DNA from: Bin87 sp965203195 | Lineage (GTDB): Bacteria; Chloroflexota; Dehalococcoidia; Lucifugimonadales; UBA3495 | Length of the DNA stretch: 64,000 bases | Assembly (NCBI GenBank): GCA_965203195.1 | Contig: OZ241860.1 | Coordinates: 620,001 to 684,000 of the forward strand | Reading direction: 5' to 3' | Part shown: in pieces, positions 27,167 to 35,771 of the stretch | How positions within the stretch are numbered: position 1 is the first letter of the stretch | How the letters are laid out: every line of letters begins with the position of its first letter | Notes under the pieces: generated by a model | Told to the model about the DNA's origin: nothing | Databases searched by the model: none | What the model saw: the letters and a program-made list of their open reading frames with translations, nothing else | Position numbers and translations under genes: made by a program

Positions 27167-27604
27167 TCACAGTGGGAAATAGTATACCAGGCCGGCACTT
27201 ATGTCGAGGTGGCTGGAGAGCCAGTTGCGCATCACGTCCATACCTACCAGCGACGGCAGGCCGTAGTTGTAGTCCGTTTCAACTGCCAGGCAGATTGTCA
27301 CCGGGTATGCATATTGATGCCCGGTAATCGGGTCGTCAAATGTAACGGTGGCTTCCGCTGTACGGAATGCGGCGGAACCGCCGATGCCTCCGAGTCTGGT
27401 TTGGGGCGCATCGGCTATCGCTTCCGGGGTAATGCCCAGGCGTCGCCAGTCGGCGGGGTGCAGCACAGTGGCGGTGGCCCCGGTGTCCACAAGGAACTGC
27501 ACATAGTCGTGAACATTGAGCGACGGTATGGCTACACCGGCTTCGGCATAGGTTTGGACGTCCTGCCCGGTGACGATTCGGGTTGCCTTAATCACAGAAT
27601 CCAC
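27167..27604 (-). CDS. Retropepsin-like aspartyl protease
   Basis: 145 aa, the size of one retropepsin monomer. The active-site motif is FLVDTGATATVLH (Asp-Thr-Gly, about 38-50), followed by the flap-like region and a hydrophobic LVGMDVMRNW that corresponds to the second psi loop. Such proteins would act as dimers. The start lies 13 bp inside the upstream GIY-YIG/DUF5678 gene, so the pair is coupled. A stand-alone DUF5678 protein commonly neighbours this protease type, to my knowledge. Confidence 0.75.
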   Translation of the reverse strand: MDSVIKATRIVTGQDVQTYAEAGVAIPSLNVHDYVQFLVDTGATATVLHPADWRRLGITPEAIADAPQTRLGGIGGSAAFRTAEATVTFDDPITGHQYAYPVTICLAVETDYNYGLPSLVGMDVMRNWLSSHLDISAGLVYYFPL

Positions 27605-28374
27605 CCGTTTACCTGGGTATTCAGGAACTTGATAGGGGTATCGCCGGGGCGCATACCTGCCTGTTTGATGCGTTCAATCAGTTCCTGGCTGGTTTTGCCG
27701 GACAGCACAGCGCCGTCATCCGCGAAAGCAATCCACTGGTCAGGGTAGTCCTTGACCAGGTTAGGAGCAGCCTTGAGCAGTCGAACGTGGGCCGCGGTGA
27801 ATTGAGCCATGGTTTTCCGAGGAATGGCTTCGCTTGGCGTGGGTTCCGTGGTCGTTATCGGATACGCCTCCTTTTGCGACCGGCACACTTTATGTTCGCC
27901 GGCCCGGCACAAATGTGCAAAATGTTCAGCGAATGCTTCGCTAACCTCTTGCCAAAGGCTAGGCGCGAGATGTTTCCTGCTGTTGACAGTGTTGAGTACT
28001 GTATATCCACCGCATTGCAACGCCTCGGCAAGCGCTTTTTCCAAGGCCGCGACTTTATCCCTTTGCTTACCGTGATCTTCGGATTTGCCCTCCGGGAGCA
28101 AAGGCCCGCGGGATACCATCTCGAACCTAGACGTTTCAGGCGTGACTCCCTTTCCTTCCAAGAGGGAGAGCATCGTGTTCGCTTTGCTGTTTTTCGCAAA
28201 GTGCGTTCCCATACGCTGGATGGGCGAAGATGCGTGTGGCGATGAGCTGTCCCCCGTGCGGCCAACGTATAGCAATTCCTTGCCTTCGGCTGTAGTGATT
28301 CTCCACACGTAGAGCCAGAACCCGCGCTGCATCATACAGCCGTTGAATGTAAGATTGTGGGTTGAAGCGGGCAT
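27592..28374 (-). CDS. GIY-YIG-like nuclease domain fused to DUF5678
   Basis: 260 aa from the ATG that has GGAGG at 28381-28385. Residues about 15-100 look like a GIY-YIG domain: GFWLYVWRITTAEG, then ELLYVGRTGDSS, with a later HFAKNSKAN stretch. The C-terminal 60 residues (LVKDYPDQWIAFADDGAVLS, then TSQELIERIKQAG) match DUF5678, a small beta-rich domain. The gene is less GC-rich than its neighbours and overlaps a retropepsin-like gene. Role unknown; DNA cleavage by the N-terminus is inferred. Confidence 0.6.
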   Translation of the reverse strand: MPASTHNLTFNGCMMQRGFWLYVWRITTAEGKELLYVGRTGDSSSPHASSPIQRMGTHFAKNSKANTMLSLLEGKGVTPETSRFEMVSRGPLLPEGKSEDHGKQRDKVAALEKALAEALQCGGYTVLNTVNSRKHLAPSLWQEVSEAFAEHFAHLCRAGEHKVCRSQKEAYPITTTEPTPSEAIPRKTMAQFTAAHVRLLKAAPNLVKDYPDQWIAFADDGAVLSGKTSQELIERIKQAGMRPGDTPIKFLNTQVNGWIL

Positions 28375-28465
28375 AAGACGCCTCCGGCAGTGAGGTACTT
28401 TTGTTTGAGATACAATGATCGTGGTCGCCCACGATAGCAGAGCCATTGGGGCAATGTCAATAGCT

Positions 28466-31078
28466 CTAGCGCCGCGCCGCTTCCGCCTGCAATTCCGCCG
28501 TTTCCGAGGCCAGGCGGGCCGCCATGCGTTCCCGTTCGTCGGCGTCCTGGATCAGGTTGGCGAGGGCCAAGCCGTTCATGGCGTCGGCGGCGTAGGCGAC
28601 CATGCCGCCGTACTCGGGGGCGATGCGCAGGCGGGTGAAGCGGTTGGAGAGGGCAGCGCCGCCCACCAGGACGGGGACATTGATGCCGGCGGCGCGGAAG
28701 TCCTGCGCCGTTTCCACCATCATCTGCGCCGATTTGACCAGCAGGCCGGACAGGCCGATGATGTCCGGGCTATGCTCGCGATAGCCGGCGATCAGCTCCT
28801 GGGCCGGCACCTTGATGCCCAGGTTGATGACGCGGTAGCCGTTGTTGGAGAGGATGATTTCCACCAGGTTTTTGCCGATGTCGTGGACGTCGCCCTTGAC
28901 GGTGGCCAGCAGGACGCGGCCGCGGGTGGCGGCGTCGCTGCGTTCCATATAGGGTTCCAGGTGGGCCACGGCGAACTTCATGGCTTCGGCGCTTTGCAGG
29001 ACTTCGGCGACGATGAGCTGGTTGGCGTTGAACTGGCGGCCTACTTCGTCCATGCCGGCCATCAGGGGGCCGTTGATGATGGCCAAGGGGGGGCGTTCCC
29101 GGAGAGCCAGGTCCAGGTCGGCGGCCAGGCCCTCTTTGCTGCCCTCGATGATGCACCGGGCCAGCCTTTCGTCCAGGGGCAGGGCCAGGCGTTCCGCGGC
29201 GGTGGCGCGGGGGGCGCGGTCGCGGAAATGGGCGGCGAAGGCGGCTACGGGGTCGTCGCCCCGGTTCCAGATCAGATCCTCGGAAAGACGGCGTTCCGCC
29301 TCGGGGATGATGGCGTAGCGCTGCATCAGCTCCGAGTTGACGATGGCCAGATCCAGGCCGGCCTGGGTGCAGTGGTACAGAAAGACGGAGTTGAATACCT
29401 CGCGGCCGGCGGCGGGCAGTCCGAAAGACACATTAGAGATGCCCAGCACGGTTTTGGCGCGGGGCAGGGCGTCTTTGATGAGGCGCACGCCGGCGATGGT
29501 TTCGGCGGCGGAGCCGACGTAGTTTTCGTCGCCGGTGCCGGCGGGGAACACCAGGGGGTCAAAGATGATGTCCTGTTCCGGCACGCCGTATTTTTCCGTC
29601 AGCAGGCGGTGGGAGCGGAGGGCGATTTCCAGCTTGCGCTCTTTGGTGATGGCCTGGGCCTGGTCGGGGTCGTCGTCAATGCAGCCCACGACCAGGGCGG
29701 CGCCGTAGCGGCGCGCCAGAGGGACGACGCGCTGGAAGCGTTCCTCGCCGTCCTCAAGGTTGATGGAGTTGATGATGGACTTGCCTTGCAGCCGTTTGAG
29801 GGATTGCTCAATGACGGCGGCGTCGGTGGAGTCGATCATTATGGGGGCCTTGACGCGACGGTTGAGCTGGTCCAGGAACTTGATGACGTCGGCGGTTTCG
29901 TCGCGGTCGGGGTCTTGCAGGCAGACGTCCAGGATGTGGGCGCCGTTGCGCACCTGGCGGCGTCCGATTTCGGCGGCTTCCTCGAAGCGGTCGCGGGCGA
30001 TGAGTCGCTTGAAGCGGCGGCTGCCGAGGACGTTGGTGCGCTCGCCCACGATGGTGGGGCGGGTGTCGTCGTTGACGACCACGGCTTCAATGCCGGAGAC
30101 GCGGGTTTCCAGGGGCGGCGCGGCGGCGCGGGGCGTCTTGCCGTTCATTGCGACGGAGATCTGCCGGATGTGTTCGGGGCCGGTGCCGCAGCAGCCGCCG
30201 GCGATGTTGAGCCAGCCGTTGTCGGCGAAGCGGGTCAGGGCGCGGGCCAGCAGCTCCGGCGTTTGGTTGTAGTTGCCGTCCTCGTCGGGCAGGCCGGCGT
30301 TGGGGATGCAGGCGATGCCGAAGCGGGACAAGTCCTGCATGGTACGCAGGTGGTCGGTCATAAACTCGGGGCCGGTGGCGCAGTTGAAGCCGACCCACAG
30401 CAGTTCCCGGTGGGCCAGGGAGGTGTAGAGGGCTTCGGCGTCCTGGCCGGCCAGCAGGGTGCCCATAGGCTCAATGGTGCCTTGCACGGCCACGGGGACG
30501 GCGGCGTCAAGTTCGGCCCGGGCGCGGTCGATGCCCTCCAGGCCGGCCTTGACGTTGATGGTGTCCTGGCTGGTTTCCAGCAGCAGGACGTCGGCGCCGC
30601 CCTGGATGAGGCCGGCGGCCTGCTGGTGGTAGTCGGCGGCCAGTTGGTCAAAGGTGACGCCGCCGGTTACGGAGATGGCGCGGGTGGTGGGGCCCATGGC
30701 GCCGGCCACGAAGCGGGGTTTGCGGGCGTCGGCGGCGGTGTAATCGTCGGCGGCGCGGCGGGCGATGGCGGCGGCTTCCCGGTTGATGCGGCGGGCGTGG
30801 TCGGCCAGGTTGTACTCGCCGAGAACGAGGGCAGTGGCGCCGAAGGTGTTGGTCTCGATGATGTCGGCGCCGGCGTCCAGATAGGCGCGGTGGATGGCGT
30901 CGATCACATCGGGCCGGGTGATGTTGAGGTATTCGTTGCAGCCCTCGTATTCGGGGCCGCCGAAGTCGTCGGGGGTTAGGCCCCGGGCCTGGATTTGGGT
31001 TCCCATGGCGCCGTCCACCACGAGGATGCGGCGGGAGAGGGCGGTTTTGAGTTGGCTGCTGCGGGGGTTGGCATTCAT
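28466..31078 (-). CDS. metH: Cobalamin-dependent methionine synthase core, lacking activation domain
   Basis: 870 aa against about 1200 for full-length MetH. Transfers methyl from methyltetrahydrofolate to homocysteine via cobalamin. Homocysteine domain with Zn ligands in GFNCATG (about 231) and GGCCGTG (about 296); pterin domain VGERTNVLGSRRFK; cap domain; cobalamin domain with DVHDIGKN (His near 733 as Co ligand) and VLVGGAALSNRFT. It stops after the B12 domain; the activation domain is encoded separately at 25867-26790. The MNANP start fits the promoter 38 bp upstream; the upstream in-frame extension is Pro/Arg-rich. Confidence 0.93.
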   Translation of the reverse strand: MNANPRSSQLKTALSRRILVVDGAMGTQIQARGLTPDDFGGPEYEGCNEYLNITRPDVIDAIHRAYLDAGADIIETNTFGATALVLGEYNLADHARRINREAAAIARRAADDYTAADARKPRFVAGAMGPTTRAISVTGGVTFDQLAADYHQQAAGLIQGGADVLLLETSQDTINVKAGLEGIDRARAELDAAVPVAVQGTIEPMGTLLAGQDAEALYTSLAHRELLWVGFNCATGPEFMTDHLRTMQDLSRFGIACIPNAGLPDEDGNYNQTPELLARALTRFADNGWLNIAGGCCGTGPEHIRQISVAMNGKTPRAAAPPLETRVSGIEAVVVNDDTRPTIVGERTNVLGSRRFKRLIARDRFEEAAEIGRRQVRNGAHILDVCLQDPDRDETADVIKFLDQLNRRVKAPIMIDSTDAAVIEQSLKRLQGKSIINSINLEDGEERFQRVVPLARRYGAALVVGCIDDDPDQAQAITKERKLEIALRSHRLLTEKYGVPEQDIIFDPLVFPAGTGDENYVGSAAETIAGVRLIKDALPRAKTVLGISNVSFGLPAAGREVFNSVFLYHCTQAGLDLAIVNSELMQRYAIIPEAERRLSEDLIWNRGDDPVAAFAAHFRDRAPRATAAERLALPLDERLARCIIEGSKEGLAADLDLALRERPPLAIINGPLMAGMDEVGRQFNANQLIVAEVLQSAEAMKFAVAHLEPYMERSDAATRGRVLLATVKGDVHDIGKNLVEIILSNNGYRVINLGIKVPAQELIAGYREHSPDIIGLSGLLVKSAQMMVETAQDFRAAGINVPVLVGGAALSNRFTRLRIAPEYGGMVAYAADAMNGLALANLIQDADERERMAARLASETAELQAEAARR

Positions 31079-31115
31079 AAGTTCACGACCGTGATTGTGC
31101 GTAGGTTCACAAGCA

Positions 31116-31144
31116 AGGCTACCCGCAATCGCCGGCTCTGTCAA
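31116..31144 (-). promoter_or_regulatory. Probable metH promoter
   Basis: Minus strand TTGACA (31144-31139), 17-bp spacer, TAGCCT (31121-31116), 37 bp before the metH ATG. The rest of the 329-bp divergent region holds a 16-bp direct repeat (31256-31271 and 31272-31287, CGCATCCGGYCAGCAC). I see no cobalamin or SAM riboswitch. Confidence 0.5.
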
Positions 31145-31407
31145 ACGGGGCGCCCGGATGGGTGGGCGGCGGCGGGGCGGGCGGGCCGGTTTCGGGAACG
31201 CGCGCGGCCGGCGCGGCCAGCGTGGCGTGTGGGGTCTAGTGTGCTGACATTCCATCGCATCCGGTCAGCACCGCATCCGGCCAGCACAGCGCCATTCCGG
31301 GCGGTTGACTAACGGGCCCGGCGCGCCGACAATCCGGGTGGTGGCCCAAGCTCCGCGCACCATCCCCCGGCGCAGCGCAAGGATAGGGACGACGAGGACG
31401 GGCAGCT

Positions 31408-32466
31408 ATGATGACGGCAAAGCGCAGAACCGCCCTGAAATACACTCTGCTGACGACAGCAGCAGGGCTGATTGTCGCCTGCTGGCTGGCGCTGGCCGGG
31501 GCCTGCGGGCCGGTCGCTTCCCCTTTCCCGGCGGCGCCGGGCGGCGATTCCGGGGCGACGCCTACGCCCATTCTCACGCCCACCATCTGGTGGCTGGGAG
31601 ATACCCCGTCGCCGGCCGAGCTGGCGACGCCTGGTGGAGATTCCGAGGCGACGTCTACACCCACGCCGACCATCTGGATCATAGATGATACCACACCTTC
31701 TGAACTCGCTACGGCCATGGCTGCGCCCTCGGCCACGGCTTTGCCTGACGACTTCGTCTGGCCTACCGCCCCTCCTCCGCTTACTGCGGAAGATGTCGGC
31801 GCCACGCTGGCGGCGAATATAGCCACCGCGCAGGCGCAGCAGGCCAGCGAGGCCGCTTCCGAAACCCCTACGCCGGAACCTACCCCTACCCCAACGCCGC
31901 TGCCGCTAACCGAGCAGGTAACGCAGTTCGCGCGGGATATGCAGGGGCGATATAACGTAGTAGCCCGTGTCAAAGCCGAGGCCAGTCGCAATGTGTCGAT
32001 CCCTGACAACCTGGCATATCCACACAATACAAAGCCCTGGGGAGAGGATAGTGTGACCCGGACACCAGTCACGGTCGTCACTACATACTATGGGGTTATG
32101 CCCGCAGGTTACGATCTGGTTACGCCGCCGTCAGCGCCGAATGCGGCGCCGGAGGCCGGGCAGGAGTATGTTCTCTTTATCCGCAACTTCTTCGCCAGCG
32201 AGAATAGCGCAGAATGTTCCGGGGCGCGCGTTCAGGGGGGGCCAATTTGTTACAACAAGGCACAGATTGACGCCATGGGCGGGCCAGGCGGTTTTCAATT
32301 CGGAGCGCAGTTGTGGATTTTGGACGGCGAGCAGGCTTGGCGAATCCCGCGCGAGCATCTGATAATTGGGCCGGCCGGCTCCGATCTGTCAGCAGCGAAG
32401 GCAGGAGGCGACACGCTGCCTTTATCGGATTTGGAGGCTGCCATACGCCGGGGAATTACGGAGTAA
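31408..32466 (+). CDS. Lipoprotein with Thr/Pro linkers, family copy A
   Basis: 352 aa. Signal sequence with a probable lipobox (LALAGAC), then a long low-complexity region rich in Thr/Pro with one copy of a 56-residue unit (PSELATAMAAPSATALPDDF...), then a C-terminal domain (about 160-352) starting LTEQVTQFARDMQGRYNVVA. That domain contains TPVTVVTTYYGVMPAGYD and LWILDGEQAWRIP, and is shared with the next gene. Predicted to be exported and membrane-anchored; no known family is recognised. Confidence 0.75.
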   Translation: MMTAKRRTALKYTLLTTAAGLIVACWLALAGACGPVASPFPAAPGGDSGATPTPILTPTIWWLGDTPSPAELATPGGDSEATSTPTPTIWIIDDTTPSELATAMAAPSATALPDDFVWPTAPPPLTAEDVGATLAANIATAQAQQASEAASETPTPEPTPTPTPLPLTEQVTQFARDMQGRYNVVARVKAEASRNVSIPDNLAYPHNTKPWGEDSVTRTPVTVVTTYYGVMPAGYDLVTPPSAPNAAPEAGQEYVLFIRNFFASENSAECSGARVQGGPICYNKAQIDAMGGPGGFQFGAQLWILDGEQAWRIPREHLIIGPAGSDLSAAKAGGDTLPLSDLEAAIRRGITE

Positions 32467-32630
32467 CGACTACGCTGCAATTTCAGTTTTGAAGCGGCGG
32501 AGCGGGCCGCGCCGCTGGCGGAGTGGGAGGCGGGCAGCGTGGGGGAAATAATCGGGCGGGCATTGCCGCATAGTGTACACTGGCGCGCAACTGGTCGCTG
32601 GATGCGCCGGCGCCGCAAGGGGATTTCGCT

Positions 32631-33746
32631 ATGTCGCGCCGCCGCCATGCCCTTAAACTTGCCTTTCTGACCGCTGCATTGGGGCTGGTTGCCCTGTGCC
32701 TGGTGGCGCTGGCCTGCGCGCCGGCCGGGCAGAATAGGGCGCCGGCCGGCGAAGGCCAAGCTACGCTTACGCCCACACCGACCATCTGGATTATTGGCGA
32801 TGCTTCGCCCTCGGAACTCGCTACGGCTATGGCTGCGCCCTCGGCCACGCCTTTGCCTGACGACTTCGTCTGGCCTACCGCTCGTCCCCTGCTTACCATA
32901 GAAGATGTCGGCGCCACGCTGGCGGCGAATATGGCCACACCCACGCCGACCATCTGGATTTTAGATGATACCTCGCCCTCTGAACTCGCTACGGCCATGG
33001 CCGCGCCCTCGGCTACGGCTTTGCCTGACGACTTCGTCTGGCCTACCGCGCCTCCCCCGCTTACTTTGGAAGATGTAGGAGCCACGCTGGCGGCGAATAT
33101 AGCCACCGCGCAGGCGCAGCAGGCCAGCGAGGCCGCTGCCGAAACCCCTACGCCGGAACCTACCCCTACCCCAACGCCGCTGCCACTAACCGAGCAGGTA
33201 ACGCAGTTTGCGCGGGAGATGCAGGGGCGATATGACATAGTCGCCCGCGTCAAGGCCGGCGACACCCGTCATATCAAAGTTTCGCGCAGCGTAGCATGGC
33301 CTCCCTATCAGGAACCGGTTTTCTCTAACTGGGATGGACTGATGCGGACGCCGATTACTGCCGTAACTACATACTACGGCGACCTGCCGGCGGGTTACGA
33401 GCTGATTTCCCCGCCGCGCTCCCTTTACCCCAATGTATATTTGGATTCCGGTGCGGAATATGTGATTTTTATCTGGAAAAGTTTTGTGAAGGCATCGGAT
33501 TATCCCGATGCTCCAAATGACAATTTTCTTTATAACCAGACGCAACTGGACGCTATTGGGGGCGAAGGCGGGGGGCGTTTTGGCTTGCAAGCCTGGGTAG
33601 TGGACGGCAGCACAGCCTGGCGCATTCCCGCCGAGCATATCAGGAGTCGGCAGCCGGCCGCTGATCTGGCAGTGGCGCGCGCTGCCGGTGAGAGGCTGCT
33701 CCTGTCAGAGCTGGAGGCAGCCATCCGGCGGGGCTTGCCGCAGTAA
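32631..33746 (+). CDS. Lipoprotein with Thr/Pro linkers, family copy B
   Basis: 371 aa. A tandem duplicate of the preceding gene: probable lipobox LVALAC, two copies of the 56-residue unit, and a C-terminal domain aligned with copy A (LTEQVTQFAREMQGRYDIVA, TYYGDLPAGYE, AWVVDGSTAWRIP). DNA over the linker is nearly identical between the two genes. Copy B has one more unit than copy A, showing unit gain or loss. Function unknown; predicted surface lipoprotein. Confidence 0.75.
   Translation: MSRRRHALKLAFLTAALGLVALCLVALACAPAGQNRAPAGEGQATLTPTPTIWIIGDASPSELATAMAAPSATPLPDDFVWPTARPLLTIEDVGATLAANMATPTPTIWILDDTSPSELATAMAAPSATALPDDFVWPTAPPPLTLEDVGATLAANIATAQAQQASEAAAETPTPEPTPTPTPLPLTEQVTQFAREMQGRYDIVARVKAGDTRHIKVSRSVAWPPYQEPVFSNWDGLMRTPITAVTTYYGDLPAGYELISPPRSLYPNVYLDSGAEYVIFIWKSFVKASDYPDAPNDNFLYNQTQLDAIGGEGGGRFGLQAWVVDGSTAWRIPAEHIRSRQPAADLAVARAAGERLLLSELEAAIRRGLPQ
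32772..33107 (+). repeat. 168-bp in-frame coding repeat, two copies
   Basis: Units start at about 32772 and 32940 (CCCACRCCGACCATCTGG). A third copy lies in the upstream gene from about 31660. The period of 168 bp keeps the frame. Confidence 0.75.
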
Positions 33747-33803
33747 TGCCGCCGCCGACCGGCAACCGCGCCGGTGCCGCAATGCGAACAGGGAGAGACT
33801 ATA

Positions 33804-34679
33804 ATGACGCCAAAACGCCGGACTGCCCGGCAATTGGGCCTGCTGGCTATGGTTGCTACGGCAGCGGCAATCTTGTTGGTGGCGGGACCGGCCTGCGCAC
33901 CGGCTGCTCCGGGCGGGCAAACCTCGGGGCAGGTGAAACCGGACGCTACGGCGGAAGCAACGGCCACGGCCACCACCGCCGCAACGAACACGCCGACGTT
34001 GGAACCGTCGGCTACCGCGGGGACGACCAGCGCGGCGGCGCCGGAAACCACTCCCACGGAGCTGCCCTCACCGGAGCCGCCCCCAACCATGCCAGTAACG
34101 CCGGATATGGCAAAGCTGGGGGTGCGTACCGGGGCCGTCGTAAGGTTTCTGTCCGCGCCAACCCCCGCGGCCGTTGTTGCGGACGACGCCATCAGTGGCG
34201 CATCCGGCGCATCCGGAGTCGGTTCGTCGGCTCCGGTTATCCCGCCCATTGCCCTGCCGCCATTGATTGACGCGAGCATTTCTACCCTTAACCTGGAAGC
34301 TACGCGGAGTTTTCTGGAAGCTAACGGTGGCGCGATAACGGAGAGTTTTCAGCCGCGCGGCGCGGTTAACTGGGTTATTTCGGCTGATATGCCGCCAGCG
34401 CTGCTGCCCGCTCTTTCGCGACAGCCGGAAACGCTTCATGCCTTCGTAGGCGTGTTGTATGAAAAAGTGGACAACGAAATTGGCGAGATGGTTGTTGAAT
34501 ACGCCGTCAAAAAGGCCAATAATCCCGGCATAGGTTTGGGGAGCATAGTCGTAATAGTGGAAGCCACGCCGGAGGGCTACGCTAACGTCCGGCGCCTGCT
34601 CGCGCGCCACAACTTACGGCTGACTTATCCTGACGATTTTGGAAGCGTCACGGATTTCAGATTATCCCGGCAGGGCTGA
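33804..34679 (+). CDS. Third lipoprotein of the cluster, unrelated C-terminus
   Basis: 291 aa from the ATG with a GGGAGAG upstream. Probable lipobox LVAGPAC, then a Thr/Pro/Ala-rich linker (about 35-95) and a C-terminal region (about 150-291) unlike copies A and B: ATRSFLEANGGAI, LLPALSRQPETL and VEATPEGYANVRRLLARHNL. The last part resembles an alpha/beta module of the peptidase-inhibitor or ACT kind, but I cannot name it. Probably exported. Confidence 0.65.
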   Translation: MTPKRRTARQLGLLAMVATAAAILLVAGPACAPAAPGGQTSGQVKPDATAEATATATTAATNTPTLEPSATAGTTSAAAPETTPTELPSPEPPPTMPVTPDMAKLGVRTGAVVRFLSAPTPAAVVADDAISGASGASGVGSSAPVIPPIALPPLIDASISTLNLEATRSFLEANGGAITESFQPRGAVNWVISADMPPALLPALSRQPETLHAFVGVLYEKVDNEIGEMVVEYAVKKANNPGIGLGSIVVIVEATPEGYANVRRLLARHNLRLTYPDDFGSVTDFRLSRQG

Positions 34680-34777
34680 TTTTGCCGATTACGGAGCTGC
34701 CGGGGGTTACCTACATCAACAGACCTCCTATAGCAATCCCGGCGGTATTGCCGGAGTCGCAGCATCGGCCGGCTCGG

Positions 34778-34799
34778 CCCGCCCGGAGCGCCGGGCGGG
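34778..34799. terminator. GC hairpin after the lipoprotein cluster
   Basis: Perfect 9-bp stem CCCGCCCGG/CCGGGCGGG with AGCG loop, no T-run. It may end the lipoprotein transcripts, just before a TATGAT promoter-like box at 34827. Confidence 0.35.
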
Positions 34800-34880
34800 T
34801 ACACGGCGCGTTGCGCTGTGCTATGCTATGATGGCTTGCCGGCCGACCCGCGATTTTTCTTCCGGCGCGAGGCCAACGCT

Positions 34881-35771
34881 ATGACCACCCCAACCGTCGC
34901 ACTGCCTTACCCGCCGCCGCCGTCCCCGACCCGCCGCCACCGCCTTACGCAGCTGCCCGACCCGCCCCAGCGTCCTATGGCATCCCAGTCGCCTTACACC
35001 GCCCGCGCCCATCTCATCCTGGAGGCACGCTTCCGGGAGTTCCGCAATGCGCTGGTGATGCAGGAGGGCTACCTGTGTCGGCACGCCGGCGAGGCGCGGG
35101 GCGCCCCGGCGCCGGATTGCATTGTGGCCTTTAACCTGCCCGTCCCGCCGGCGGAAATTATTGCCGCCAACGGCTACATCATCAGCGAAGTGGGCAAGCC
35201 GCCCGATTTTGTGCTGGAAGTGGCCTCCCGCTCCACCGGGAGGCGGGATTACACGGTCAAGCGCGTTCTGTATGCCACCTACGGGGTGGTGGAGTACTGG
35301 CGCTTTGACCCTACGGGGGGCGATTTTCACGATGCGGCTCTGGCCGGCGACCGGCTGGTGAACGGGGAATACCGGCCCATACGAATATATCGGATGGCCG
35401 GCGGCGGGTTCCGGGGCTACAGCGCCGCCCTGGATCTGGAGCTGCGCTGGGAAATGGGGCGGCTGCGTTTTTGGGATCCGTCGACCCGGGAGTATCTGCC
35501 CGATCTGATTGAGTCCCGCGCGCAGACCGATACCGCCATTGCCCAGCGGGATGCGGAAGCCGCCGCCCGGAACGAGGCCGAAACCCAGCGGGACGAGGCC
35601 ATTGTGCAGCGGGATGACGCCATTGTGCAGCGGGATGACGCCATTGTGCAGCGGGATGCCGAAGCCGCCGCCCGGCGCCGCGCCGAGGAACGCCTGCGGC
35701 GGCTGGAAGCCCGGCTGGGCCAATTTTCCGATGCTGACGATGAGGAGGAGAACCCCAATGACCGAGTTTAA
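34881..35771 (+). CDS. Uma2 (DUF820) family protein with heptad-repeat tail
   Basis: 296 aa. Paralogue of the Uma2 gene at 18079, with the same core: PDCIVAFNLPVPP, PPDFVLEVASRST and RRDYTVKRVLYATY. The tail carries three exact 21-bp repeats at 35599-35661 encoding IVQRDDA heptads, and further degenerate units, forming a coiled coil that can grow or shrink in steps of seven residues. Its 3' end overlaps the aminotransferase start by 14 bp. Confidence 0.85.
   Translation: MTTPTVALPYPPPPSPTRRHRLTQLPDPPQRPMASQSPYTARAHLILEARFREFRNALVMQEGYLCRHAGEARGAPAPDCIVAFNLPVPPAEIIAANGYIISEVGKPPDFVLEVASRSTGRRDYTVKRVLYATYGVVEYWRFDPTGGDFHDAALAGDRLVNGEYRPIRIYRMAGGGFRGYSAALDLELRWEMGRLRFWDPSTREYLPDLIESRAQTDTAIAQRDAEAAARNEAETQRDEAIVQRDDAIVQRDDAIVQRDAEAAARRRAEERLRRLEARLGQFSDADDEEENPNDRV

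Noticed and set aside
28415..30979. Very long open frame opposite metH
   Set aside because: Antisense to a clearly conserved MetH; Gly/Val/Asp-rich translation is a typical GC-rich shadow.
31079..31407. Cobalamin or SAM riboswitch ahead of metH
   Set aside because: No B12-box or SAM-I-like conserved core could be seen; only promoter hexamers and a short direct repeat.
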